Notes under the pieces: model-generated | Databases searched by the model: none | Told to the model about the DNA's origin: nothing | What the model saw: the letters and a program-made list of their open reading frames with translations, nothing else | Position numbers and translations under genes: made by a program | Shown here: positions 35,164 to 47,028 of the stretch, piece after piece | Numbering within the stretch: position 1 is the first letter of the stretch | Layout: each line of letters begins with the position of its first letter | DNA from: Sanderia malayensis | Taxonomy: Eukaryota > Cnidaria > Scyphozoa > Semaeostomeae > Pelagiidae | Direction of reading: 5' to 3' | DNA length: 64,000 bases | Assembly (NCBI GenBank): GCA_013076295.1 | Contig: RQOL01000772.1 | Coordinates: 4,121,087-4,185,086, forward strand

Positions 35164-35415
35164 CTTGAAATCATTGACAAAACTTTATTGCGTCATCTTA
35201 GTTGACAAACTGCGTGGACAAAAGCTTCGATTCGAGTTTGTTGAGTACAAGATGTATAAGAATGACGTCATCAGTTAAATCGACCATCGCTTCATCGTGA
35301 AAGGCGGATGGAAAATCAGATAATTCAGAGGAGTTGTGGGAATCCATTGATTAATTATAATTTTTCCATGAAGCATTAAAACTAAAAAAAGCTGTTCATT
35401 AATTACTTAATCAGT

Positions 35416-36516
35416 TCATATTGAAAAGATGGGCTTCCCAACAACACTTTGTCGTAGCTCAACACCCAAACCAGGCTTGTTGGTAGCTGTAACTCTTCCA
35501 TTCTTTCTTTCCGGGGCCCCATTGGCCACACTGACTGAATTGTAGCTGTTAAAATCAGTGGAAGAAAATCTGAACTTTTCAGGAGTGCTATGAGCAAGAT
35601 GAACAATGGCTGAAGTGACAATATCACTGCCCCACGTGTCTTCTAAGCACATTGGTAGTCCAATTGATACACACAAATCACGGGCTTGCTTAATTTTGGT
35701 AAGACCACCGAATTTACTGATTTTTAAGTTGACTATGTCGGCTGCATTGTCATGGTGTGCTTTGATCAAGGAATCAACGTCATGAACAACTTCATCAAGA
35801 ACAAAAGGCAGATTGGTGTGCTTTCGAACACGATGGCACTCATCATAAGTAGCGCATGGTTGTTCTATGTATACATCAAGATCCTTCACAGCGTTGGCTA
35901 TTGTTATCGCCTCATGAGACAACCAACCTGTGTTAGCATCTGCAACAAGGCACTGGTGGGGCTTGAGTACAGATCTCACAGCACGAATACGAGCTATGTC
36001 TTCCTCAAGTTTACCACCAACTTTCAACTGGAATCGATCGTAACCTTCCTCCATGTACTGCCTTACATTCTCTGCCATCACCATAGCTGGCTGTCTGCTT
36101 ATTGCACGATAAAGTTGAACACTCTCCCCGAAACGCCCACCAAGCAATGTGCAGACAGGCAGACCGGCTTTCTTGCCAAGAATATCCCAGCAAGCCATAT
36201 CTATGGGTGACTTAACATATGGATGTCCTTTCAGCTGATAATCCATCAAGCTATTCATGACTCCGATTTCTGTTGGATCACAACCTACCAAGCTTCCACA
36301 GAGTTCTTTCAATCCACACCTGACGCCATTTGCATAAGACGGTAGATAGCTGGAGCCGAGGGGGCAGACTTCTCCTACACCACTGATTCCAGCATCCGTC
36401 AAGATTTCAACTATTGTTGTGTCAAATACGCTTACAGACTTGCCATCTGACCAGTTATAGGCACCTTCTTTTAATGGCAAATCAACCTGATAAACGTTGA
36501 ACCCAGTGATCTTCAT
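35416..36516 (-). CDS. Enolase-superfamily MR/MLE-type dehydratase or racemase
   Basis: Mandelate racemase/muconate-lactonizing enzyme branch of the enolase superfamily, 366 aa in one uninterrupted exon. The N-terminal capping domain (about 1-120) is followed by the barrel. Visible active-site residues: Lys165 in QLKVGG, metal ligands Asp193 (VADANTGW), Glu219 (EQPC) and Asp241 (LDEVVHD), and the second-side Lys265/Lys268 (NLKISKFGG). The pattern is closest to proline-derivative enzymes (cis-3-hydroxyproline dehydratase or hydroxyproline-betaine epimerase group), but the substrate is inferred only. Lack of introns among very intron-rich neighbours and a mainly bacterial family suggest past horizontal gain. 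A CAG acceptor ends at 36538, 21 nt before the ATG, so the mRNA appears to be processed in the host way. Divergent from HEATR6. Confidence 0.88.
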   Translation of the reverse strand: MKITGFNVYQVDLPLKEGAYNWSDGKSVSVFDTTIVEILTDAGISGVGEVCPLGSSYLPSYANGVRCGLKELCGSLVGCDPTEIGVMNSLMDYQLKGHPYVKSPIDMACWDILGKKAGLPVCTLLGGRFGESVQLYRAISRQPAMVMAENVRQYMEEGYDRFQLKVGGKLEEDIARIRAVRSVLKPHQCLVADANTGWLSHEAITIANAVKDLDVYIEQPCATYDECHRVRKHTNLPFVLDEVVHDVDSLIKAHHDNAADIVNLKISKFGGLTKIKQARDLCVSIGLPMCLEDTWGSDIVTSAIVHLAHSTPEKFRFSSTDFNSYNSVSVANGAPERKNGRVTATNKPGLGVELRQSVVGKPIFSI

Positions 36517-37005
36517 GCCAGAATTTTTGCAATTGCGCTGTAAAAGATGAGATTCATTATATAGAAATTAGGACCTTTCAGGGTATGATGTTCTACAAAA
36601 CTAATTAAAAAGAAGTTAAAGGTTGGCTCTGCATGCACTGGCTTGTTGGCCTGGCGGCCAAGAATTTTACTTCTATATTATTGGTGAAGGATAATGTAAA
36701 GAACAATTACAAAAAGTGATACATCATACAGTATTGGCGATAAAATAAAATACCAGGCATACCCGTGAAGCTAAAATTTGGATAACAGCAATGTATTGCT
36801 GGAATAGTTTACATCTGCAATGATACCCTGTAATTTAATTACGCTTTGCTTGTCGCTTGATGCCGGCGAACATGGAAGTGAATAAAAGTATGCACCAGAT
36901 TTTGTATCTGCCTGAAACATGGAATGAATGAAGAGGAGAAGGCCTCAGGTTTGAAGTCCGTCTTCTGACATTGAGACCACAACAGAACATCCCAGCATTG
37001 TAAAC
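36517..37005. promoter_or_regulatory. Divergent promoter region, MR/MLE enzyme and HEATR6
   Basis: 489 bp between divergent start codons. No clear TATA box is seen. A pyrimidine tract and acceptor precede the leftward gene. Confidence 0.4.
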
Positions 37006-40000
37006 ATGACAGAAGAAGCATTAATAAATCGTTTCTGTAGATTAGATTTAAATAATCTCTCATATGAGCAGTTTAAAACCGATGCAAATACCTTACTAGA
37101 TCAACTGTTATCACGTGCGCATTGGATGGGTGTTGGACAAACTTCTGAAAATTTAAATGAAGATATTTTCCACACTTTTATCACTTATGGATGCAGGGTA
37201 CTTCATGGAAGAAGTGATTTATTGAAAAGCAAGTTTGCAAATACTATATATCTATTTCTCGTGAATCAAAAGGTATACAAGCAATATGATTTATCACATT
37301 CTGAAAAATGCTATTTTGTAATCAAGTCATTGTCTGTTAAGAATGGAGGTGATGCATATATATTTTTTTCAGAAATATTTATCTGAAGAAGAGTTTACTG
37401 CACTGCTACAGTTTCTTTTATCAAGCTTAAACGACTGCTCTGACCATTTGAAAATCTACTTTCTGCAAGCCCTTGGAGCTGTTTTATATGGAAATGGAGC
37501 AAATTTGGATGTGGTAATGCATCCTTAACAGAAGAACCGTATTTCCTCTAATTAGCACCCACTTTTAGCCGCCCCCTCCAATAAGTGCCCACCATAAAGC
37601 CAAAAAGTGTGACCTAATTCTTAAATTTTCATTGTTTGGTTCAAATAAGTTTGACAAATACTTTTCTAATTTTGCAAAATATTTAATAAGCACCCGGACG
37701 CTTATTAGAGGAAATACGGTATATGTTGCTTTCTGCTCTTATCATGTGTGACCCATTGAAAATGTAGCATTTGTTCATATACCCACTGCTTCTAACTCCA
37801 TGCTGACTCTCATAGTACTCTAATCCAAATTCCAAACTACTTCTATTCATCTACCTGTTTTACTAATACTTATCTACCTGTGGATTACTAAAACTACCAC
37901 TGGTAGGGTGAGTCATGTTATTGACATGCTATACTTGATTGTTTTCAGCCTAGCTTAGAGATGCTACTTGGTTCATCTAGCTGTTTAGTGACTCTTCTTG
38001 ACTTGGCAAAAGATAATTATGGCATACAGGCAGAAGCTGTCCAATGCATTGGAAATATATGCTTGAGGTATGTGCGCAGGTGTTATAAATTCTTTCTCCG
38101 CAAACTTTGTTTGTTGGCTTGTGGTACAACAAGAGTATCTTTCTCTTAATCCGCAATATAATGCCCCTTATTATCAGAGTTATTTTTTTCTAAGATCCAA
38201 AGATGGTTCGTTAGTTGATAAATCAATAATAAAGATGCTATATCAAAGTGTAACAGGGTATCTCAGAGGATTGCTGAATTGTCAAGATGATGACAATATA
38301 TTGTTATACAAGGTATGGTGTCTGCATTATCACCCAATAATGTTCAGCAGTATTTGTCTCATAAATGAATTTATGTTAACTATCTTATCAGCCCATTTTA
38401 TGCTGGCCCTAAATGATGTTAATCTTTGTCATCCAGTGTTATAAGGGCCAGTTATTGATAGGAGATTAATAAGGGAGGAGAACAAGATAAATTAGAGGGA
38501 AATTGCCATATGAGTGCGCTTTGATGATGAAGACGACTTGGAAAGGACCGATATAGATGAAGTTAGCTAACATTACGCAGAATTGTGTATCAATCACTAA
38601 TCAATGTTTTCTTTGCTTGTTTTTGAGCTCTAAATTAGAGCAAGTTTGGGGATCTGGGACCACATAAGTAGGGCTGATATATTGTAAAGATAAGATTTGC
38701 TCTGTTGTTCTGTTTTTCAGCTTGTGTCAAGAACGTTGAAAGTTTTGCAAACAATCACAAGCTCGATCAATTATCAGGATGCCATTATTGAGCCTGATTT
38801 TGCAATTGCATTGCTTCGGGTAAGCAGAAATCTACTCTTCCTTATCAGTTCTACATGATGCAAACAAATTTCCATCTTCTAGCACCAATGCTCATTTGTT
38901 TTGTGTAAGTTTTACAAGAACATACAGTAAAGAACACAATATGCTAATGACAGTGCCCCCAATTAATAGAAATGCTAAATATGACACTTAAATAAATTCA
39001 TTATCATTATTACTATTATTATGCTATTGTTGCTTTTGTCTTTTGGGAGAAAATTTAAGTTTAAAGGTTCTTAGAAAAGTAGGTTTGGTACTTTCTTTAT
39101 GTGCAAACAAGTTTCTGAGTATTTGGTTTTTCTTTTCACAGGTTTACCTTGTGTATGGTCTTCCAGGCTGCCAAACCACCATTGGCCATTTATTAATGAA
39201 CCTACCATCAGCTAGAACTGGTATTTTGGCGAATCTTAAGTCTGGTTTCTATACAGTCGTTGAGGGTCGTTGAGGGTCGCTCAAAGAACAAAAATCAGTT
39301 TTTAACAATGTCTCTGTGTGATTTTTATTCCTTTCAGCGATTCCCAGCGACCCTCAACGACTATATAGAAGTCAGGCTTAAATGATATCTATTAGCTTGA
39401 ACGTTTTTCATATTGGTCTCTGATACCTGACTGCTTAACACTTTTTTCCAAAGCTGCGTCCTTTGACAGTGCCGTGTTTACGAAGAGAGCAAAATCTCCT
39501 CTTATCAAACCAACTACGAAAAAGAAACGAAAGAAACACGCATCCAAGAAGCATCTCAATTTCGACGAGAAGAATCGAGATTCAGATTACACCGATCGAT
39601 TTTCGGATCGTACGGATCAGTCGAGCGGAGAACCGTGCCATAATATGTTCAGCATAGTATCTAATGGATCTATGGCATCTAATCAATCCAGCTCTGAGTC
39701 GGAGTTCTCTGATTCCGAATCCAGTGAAAGAAACAGAGTGAGGTATTCATATTTGTTTATTTCTTTTATACGTTATCTTGATGATTTTCTTACTCTTAAT
39801 CTTATACGATTGCTCTTTTACGCTTAGCTACAGTAAACACCCGCGTATAACATTGTCATTCTTCTTGTAGGAATGCGTGCTCAAGAATACGTCAGAATGC
39901 TATCAAATGTATTCAGGACATCTTAAGAGTCAGTGTTTTATGTTTACGTTGCTACTGTGTTCATCCCAAGCTTGTCACGTATCCTTTATTCCCAAACAAT

Positions 40001-43000
40001 GTTGTGTGATTAAGAACATTGTATGCGATAATGACAAAATTTCATTTGCATTGTGACCACATGGGGTTTATAATGGACAGAACAACATTGTTTTAAGGGA
40101 CTGCGAGATCGAATAAAGCTCACAGGAAAAGACGTTTGCAGATTGATGGCCCCCTCTCCATAGTTTTAAAAGTTGTCCAAGGACATTTGGCTCTAATCGT
40201 ATTCTTGATTGCGTTACTTTATTAGTACCAAATTGTTTTTAACTTTTCTGGGCTCTCAGCTAAATTTTCCAACTACCAAACTAGTGCTACTGTTGCCTTG
40301 ATAGTTTTTACATAATAGCACTGTGTTTCATACTTCTTTCATGTTTTAGTGTTTTGATCGAAAAGGGAAGCTTTCGTCATGGCTTCTGCTTGTCCCTGAA
40401 ACAACAGCAAACCTTGAACCATCGCTGCTGAAAACCCTATCGACTGACACATCAGTCAAGGTATTGCGTGTTCCTTCTATGCACAGAGAACACCACTTTC
40501 TCTTCGTGAGAATACTGTGATAATGCAGAAACTCAATGGCGATATGTAATAATTATTAACGTAAACAATAATGAATAATACAGGTTTATGTAGAGAATTT
40601 TAGATGATGTTTATTTTTTATCTGATATGCTTTTATGTTTATTCGTAGGTTCGACTGTCATCTTTAGCTTGTCTTACAGAATTATTCAACAATTCCAAAC
40701 CATATCTGGATGCAGCCGTAGAAAAGTATGATATATACTACGTGCCCTAGACAGTGCTATATTCAACTGACATTTATTGCCTGTTAATTATTTAAATACA
40801 TTTTTGTATTATCGTGATGGGAATTGTTTGCAAATTGTTGTTCATTGTTTTGTAGATATCAAGGTCAAGCATCTTCTGCAAAGGCATTTGAGCCTTTTTC
40901 TGTGCGACTACGCCAATCGTTGGTATTAATTCATGATGCTTTTCTACAATACCTGGACAGAGGAAACAGTGATATTACAACAGACAAGCTACTTCAGGTA
41001 AGCAGTTTGTGTATGCTTGAACCTCGACCACTCTTAGTATGCTGTCGTCTAGCTATAGCAAGTAAGCTATCGTTTAGCTATGGTAAGTTAGCTGCTCTTT
41101 AGCAGCAGCAAGTGAGCTGGGGTTTAGCTGGCTGTTCTTTAGCTATAACCAGCAAGCTATGGTCTAGCTATAGCGAGGCCGCTATAGCTACATTATGTGA
41201 TTGTCTATCAAAGGTAAATATAGCCAAAGAGAGCAAGCCATTGCAAACTATACTATGCAAGGTCCAGTCATTTTGCACCCTCCAACTGACAATTGCTATT
41301 GCAATTATTGTTTGATGTTATCAGTAATGCGTGCTTGTTTTTATTAAAGTGCATGTCTGTTTTGGTGCTGAATACACCGTATGATAAAATCGGATTTGAA
41401 TTGCTCTACAAGATGGCTGAATTGGTTCCTTCTTATCTCATGCAAGAAGGTATGTAATAATGACATTATCCATCAAAGTAAAATTTGTAGTAGTAAGATA
41501 GTATGTTTTTAACATATTTCTATTTCATATGATACTCTGTGGGATTACTTTTGAACTCTATATTATTCATCATATGATACTCTGTGGGATTACTTTCAAT
41601 CTCTGCACGGTTGAGATATGCGCTTAATCTTTAATATGTGTGTACATGTGTGTGTTCTATTTCTCCATAGATCTAAATGTTACTATAACTTGCTTAACCT
41701 GTTTGGCTGCCATCATGTCTGTGAAACAAGAAGATGAGCAGATTTTGATGTTAATGTCTGACCAACCAACCACCCTGCCTGGCTTATGCAAAAGTAAACC
41801 AGGAAGAGACGGCGAATTCTCTTCGTGGATTGCAAGGTATTGCTATGAACAGCTCAATAGAAGTGATGCAGGTAATTGCCTAAGATTAGTAAGATTTACA
41901 TTGCCCTGAATAGCTAGAGTATCTCTGCTAATATCGATGTGAAGCAGACTCAATGTCGGTATTTTAAATGTTTATTGCTTTTCAAGAAAGTGTTTATGTT
42001 TAATGTTAATTTTTAATAAGCTGCTTCTAGCTAATTTTTAATTAACTAGACTGCTTTTATGTTTAATTCTTTAACTTAGTTTGTGTTTAATTATCAAATT
42101 GTGTTTTGTTAGTTAACTAATTGTTTTTATTTTTCGTTCTTAGGCTCTGTCAATAATGAGCGTATCACGAATCAGTGTCTGCAAGTCTTCAAAATAATTG
42201 TTCAGTTCTATCCAGATCTTTTGTCAATGTATGCCAACCTATTGCTACCTTGAATTTTTATGTAAACTGCAGTAGAAACTCGTATATATGAACTTGCAGA
42301 CTTTGCATCGAACCTATTGTTCCAACACAATAGGTTATTGTTTCTTCTATTGTTTTGAACAGCAGAATATCAGCTTTTTTTTACCCATCTGTTCTTATAT
42401 GCGTCGTTTTTCTGTAGCTTACGTTGTATCTATATTTATTTACTATCATACATGTTACTAAGTGCTGGCTCTTTTCACTTGCAGACGAGATAGAGAAATG
42501 CTACAGTTGCTGATTTCGCAGAAGTATATCAGATCTGCAGACAATCTTATACCATTCCACGCAATAAAGGTTTAAATACATTTTGTTCTGTTTTATTTTA
42601 CGTTATAACCTCGTCACTTTTCCTATCTCGTTGTCTTTCTAACTATCGCCAAGGTAATGTAAAAATCAAGGGTTTTCACAATGTTAGACCACCCTGATGC
42701 ATTTATTCTCAATTGCAGCTAATGGAAGAATTCGGAAAATATTATGCAAAATGTCCAAATATTGATGAGGTATCTTGGCATCTTATAATGATATTGTTTG
42801 TGATATTAGACATAAATTCTCGCAGAGGTAAATAATAGATTTTTTCTTTGAATTCTTCCACCCAGGGACTTGCTTTTTGGAGAAAGGTTCTGGATGGTCC
42901 TCTTGTCCAGCTGTTCCAATTCACCTCTTCAATGGCAAAGATTCTATCTGCAGTCTGCGATGTTTTCTCGACAATTAGCCAACAAATACTCGATGCATTA

Positions 43001-46000
43001 AGTGTGAGCAACATGCCAAACTACTGCTACTATTGCCGATATTGCCACTGCTACCACAACTACTACTACTATTACTACTACTACTACTACTACTACTAAT
43101 GTTGATGTTACTGCTACTACCACTACTACTACTACCACTACTGCTACCACAACTACTACTACTACTACTACTACCACCACTACTGCTACCACTACTACTA
43201 CTGCTGCTGCTACTACTACTGCTACGACTACTACATCTCCTACTACGACTACTACAACTCCTACTACTACTACTAATGCTGATATTACTGCCACTACATA
43301 TTGTGATACAAAGTCATATTATCAGTTATCTTTTGTCATTTTTTACTCAGATACGATACCAGATTATGTGCAAGGCCATACTCCTTGGTGCCGCAAGTGA
43401 TGAAGATAATTCTATACAGGTAAAGTTGTTTAACCTATTTGAAATATGACTCATGTTATAATTAAAATCTTAATGTTTGGTTATGCATCTGGCTTCACTT
43501 AAGGCTCTCCTTATTCAACAATCTGTTTCTTATCGTTTTAGTCTGCGGCAGTTCGTGCACTTGGCATACTTGTTACATACCCTTTTGTTAAAGAGGTATG
43601 CTATATTGACTGTGTTGATCATATGGATCGCCACTTTGTATAGGATGATAACCTTGTATAGATGATGGCCACTTTACATAAATAACTTCCTTATTTTCTC
43701 TATATAATTAAGGTCGTATAGCTTGAATATTAAATATAGCTTGAATAAATATAAATGTAGCCTGAATTATAATTAAAGTCATATAGCTTGAAGAATCAAT
43801 AGCTTGTGTTTTGTATGGACGACAACCTTGTATAAATGGCTAAGTTTTAAAGATAACTTCCTTATTTTCTCTATATAATTAAGGCCATATAACCCTGTTC
43901 TTTATTGTTATTGAAGGTATTTTCATTGATTGCATTATTAATTATATTATTGTTACTTTGAATTTTTAGGACACGTCCTTTGTGATCGATGTTGGTCGAG
44001 TAATCTTTCAACAACTCAATTCAACATTTGTCGGTGTTCGAATGAAAGCTGGATGGGCTCTTGGCAATTTTACTGACTCTCTCATCAAAAACAAGTAAGC
44101 TCTTTCAGAGCTTTGTGCTTAGAATATCTCCGCACTCTTGTTCTGCAACCCCTGACATTATGTTTTACAGCTCCTTGATATTATGCCTTGCTGCTCCTTG
44201 ACGTTATGTTTCACAGCTCCTTGAGACATTATGTTTTACAGCTCCTTGATATTATGCCTTGCTGCTCTTTGACGTTATGCCTTGAAGTTGTCAGCATGTC
44301 TTACAGTTTTATGCTATTTGAAAGTCCTTACTTCGAAAGAAGTTTCCCGTTTAACCGTCATTTAAATGCTTATTGTTAAAGATCTGGGTCAGATAATGAC
44401 AAAACAAACGACTTTGCAGTTGATTTCATAGTCGACCTGGTTAGCTCAAGCAAGCAGGCAGCACTTGATCACGACAAGGTAATCACGTGTGCAATTTAAC
44501 CAGTCAGCCCGCTATTTGAAACCATGCTATTCCATACGATTTTGAATTGCTTCAAATGCACTTCTGCCTGCGCTGGACTATTTACAGATTCTTTTGAGTA
44601 CAATATTTTTGTCTAGGTGAAGCCAAACGGAGTCAGAGCTGTAGGGAATGTTCTACGTTGGATTCCAAAGACTATCGTTGGTATGTTACTTCAATAATCT
44701 GCACTAATAAGCATGCATATTCAGCTGAGTGTAACATTACCATAGATGACATTACCAAATGAAATTAACTTGATTCGCCTGGATTCTTCCATAGGTGAAG
44801 AGGCATTACGCCGTCTTATACCCGAAGCAGTTGATTCATTAGTGCAGAATATTCTTAATGGACCTATGAAGGTATTAAAGCAGCCTTATGCATTGCCTTT
44901 TCACTCGAGCTTTAAAGGAGCACTGAAGTCAGTTTTGGACTTTTTGTAATGTGAAGGGGCGTTTTGAGTTACCCTGAATTTTGAGTGAAGAAAACTGCCC
45001 AATTTTAACACTTTGATACGTTTTTTTCACACTTCTGGGTTTCAAAACATTATCGAAAAATACCTTTGAACCTTTTTCAATGAGGTCGAACGATAAATTA
45101 AAAGAAAATTCATTCTAATTCTCCTTTAGGTCACTCGTTTTGTTGTCACTTGAATTATACACACACTGGATTGATATCTATGAATTGAGTAATTTCTCAT
45201 TTACTCCAGGGTCGATGGAATGCGTGCTATGCTAGCAGTAATATGTTTCAAAGCGATTCCATGGATCTTGGAAAAGCAGAGTGGACAGTAAGTACCGTAA
45301 TTTCCTCAATAAACCCCCGGGGTTCATTTGCAAAAGTTAATTTTTAGGTGGGGGCTTATTCGGGGGTGGTGGCTAATTTGAGAATCAATGGTATATTATT
45401 GTTAGTAGGATTTTGTGTTATTGCCGTCGTAGTGTTTTATTCCTCTCCTTTGCTGCACAGGCTTAATCAATCTTTCCTCTGCAGATCTCTTATTATTAAA
45501 GTCGCTTCATTTCTAGGAGAAATTGTTGACAGCTTTAGCAAGTTCTTTGAAAGACTGCAAAAATTTCAAGGTAAGCAACTTTCTTTATTGTTGTCCTACA
45601 CTGGCTCAGCATAGATTCACACGGACCTTTAGCCGAGGCAAGACGCGATCGGGTATTTTATCCTTTAATTCATAACCAACTAACTAACTTCTAACGGCAA
45701 AAATAATCATCAAAATACTTCTTCAGGTCAGAATAAGTGCTGCAGTAGCATTGTCAACACCGAGATTCCGAGAAAACTATGGAAATGAAGATTTGTTTTA
45801 TAAGATTTGGAGTTACGTAATCGATGCTTTGATATCTTCGGAAGAGCTCACTGATTTCACAGAGTTCAGATTCAAAGGCACCTTGCAGAATAAAGTATGG
45901 ATATGCATTCTTTTTTCTTGCATGATTCTCCACAGTAATTGTGCCTTTTTTTCCTAATTCCCAGCTAACATCATCACAGGTTAATCAAATGCAAAGTAAG

Positions 46001-46514
46001 GGTGGGAGGTCTAAAAAATGCTTGTGTCGTGTTACAGATATTTCTTCTATTTTGCCACCTGACCCGCCTTGCTACCACTGACGACTGTGCCAGAATTCAA
46101 CAGAAGAGCAAAGAGAATATGAGTTTGATTGAATGCCAGGCTGGCTTATACGCAAATTCGCTATGGCAAAAACAGGTTTGCAATGAACAGTTTGTATCTT
46201 GTTTAATTTACAATAAACACGTCTCTAGTGCCGTATGTTCTTATTTGTATTTTATTTATTTTTTAGAATGATACCACATTTTCAGAAAGTACCTTTGAAT
46301 CAGGTACATGGTCTTTCGTTTCAAGAGAATCTGTCATTTCGTTTATTATAGGACGAATGAAATTGTTAATGTTTAGTGAAATTTTTCATCTTCTACTTTA
46401 GGCCCGAGTTGTGATGAGTTGGTGGACATATTCTCACGGCATCCAGGCGCGTTTGAAAGCATACGAGACGCGATTTTGAAAGTGAATAGGACACACACAA
46501 TAACGTCACAGTGA
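37006..46514 (+). CDS. HEATR6: HEATR6 homologue (HEAT-repeat protein), 29 exons, complete
   Basis: Large alpha-solenoid protein; the vertebrate HEATR6 is about 1180 aa and its function is poorly known. Exons: 37006-37272, 37373-37513, 37949-38067, 38195-38312, 38721-38819, 39142-39220, 39454-39742, 39871-39928, 40350-40460, 40649-40725, 40856-40997, 41350-41449, 41671-41871, 42144-42228, 42485-42569, 42719-42769, 42866-43003, 43351-43419, 43542-43595, 43970-44094, 44382-44478, 44617-44680, 44795-44871, 45210-45287, 45517-45570, 45727-45894, 46038-46175, 46267-46303, 46402-46514. All phases agree, total 1077 aa. Best landmarks: QAEAVQCIGNICL, the basic KKKRKK and serine-rich SSSESEFSDSESS linker, RMKAGWALGNFTDSLI, GRWNACYASSNMF and CKNFKVRISAAVALS. 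Introns contain several MITEs and microsatellites. Confidence 0.95.
37536..37720. mobile_element. MITE-like insertion, family C
   Basis: HEATR6 intron 2. It begins ACCGTATTTCCTCTAATTAG and ends CTTATTAGAGGAAATACGGT. These termini are near-perfect inverted repeats with one mismatch in 20. The 185-bp interior is non-coding and repeats 'agcacccac/aagcacccgg'. Confidence 0.85.
39238..39379. mobile_element. MITE-like insertion, family E copy 1
   Basis: HEATR6 intron 6. Left end 'agtctggtttctatacagtc' plus gttgagggtcg pairs with right end 'gcgaccctcaacgactatat' plus agaagtcaggct. The core 'acaatgtctctgtgtgattt' is shared with 60990-61086. Confidence 0.8.
41010..41185. repeat. Imperfect intronic repeats of 'tttagctatagcaagtaagc'
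   Basis: HEATR6 intron 11. About five degenerate copies of a 28-35 bp unit containing 'agctat' and 'gcaagt(a/g)agct'. Confidence 0.6.
41530..41603. repeat. Direct repeat in HEATR6 intron 12
   Basis: The segment catatgatactctgtgggat plus tacttt occurs twice, about 45 bp apart. Confidence 0.75.
43013..43285. repeat. Trinucleotide microsatellite, (ACT/CTA)n with GCT and CCA variants
   Basis: About 270 bp of tac/act/gct/cca triplets in HEATR6 intron 17. Both strands are open in several frames, giving spurious poly-Val and poly-Leu translations that are not genes. Confidence 0.95.
43637..43890. repeat. Intronic duplicated block
   Basis: HEATR6 intron 19. 'aacttccttattttctctat' plus ataattaaggtcgtat occurs at about 43683 and again at about 43855. 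Each copy is preceded by a related stretch with 'gtataga/gtataaatgg'. The unit is about 170 bp and includes 'atagcttgaa' repeats. Confidence 0.65.
44150..44290. repeat. Intronic tandem repeat with 'gctccttga.attatg' unit
   Basis: HEATR6 intron 20. About five copies of a 25-30 bp unit 'ttatgttttacagctccttg' with a higher-order unit of about 60 bp. Confidence 0.75.
45293..45372. mobile_element. MITE-like fragment, family D copy 2
   Basis: HEATR6 intron 24. It starts 'taccgtaatttcctcaataa' followed by acccccgggg and ends 'aggtgggggcttattcgggg'. It is the reverse-oriented relative of 51813-51932. It begins 5 nt inside the intron, directly after the donor gtaagt. Confidence 0.65.
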
Positions 46515-47028
46515 AGCAGGCGTACAACGCTTCTGGAAACCGGTGGAGTCAACAATTAAGTGTTCAAGGAGAATTTTAATGGTGAGCCTTTTACTTGCCT
46601 ATCCATTATAGGCACCCTTTGGCCTTGTCGTGTCTCTCTGATTCCGCCATGTCCAAGATCTGAGACACAAGCATGCCTCTAATTTTCACATTTTGTGTCA
46701 AAAAATGTAGAAAAAAGTCTCATAACCGTATGCGATAAACAAATAAAAATAGAAATTTAGAGACAGAAAAACTTGTCAATTGAATGTATACATAAATATA
46801 TGGATATATATATATATATATTGTGACGTAGCACTTTCATCTGTGTTATTTAAATATATTAATTTACAATCAATAATTTCATCATATCTCTAGCCAGCTA
46901 TAATTGAGCTAGTTTATCCATTACTCTTTACATTAGTCTTGAACATGTACAGCTACTATGCAACGGAAGAGGTGCTAATTTTCTAATCGCTATGTACGAG
47001 ATGAAGTGGTTTGAATGAATACACAGGG
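46515..47028. other. Convergent 3' region, HEATR6 and SH3 gene
   Basis: 514 bp between convergent stop codons, containing AATAAA at about 46740 and a short (TA)n run at about 46805-46820. Nothing else seen. Confidence 0.5.

Noticed and set aside
42998..43449. Long poly-Val and poly-Leu open frames on both strands
   Set aside because: They are translations of an ACT-type trinucleotide microsatellite inside a HEATR6 intron.
43477..44379. Small open frames in HEATR6 introns
   Set aside because: They are partial exons read through into introns or repeat translations; the spliced model accounts for the coding parts.
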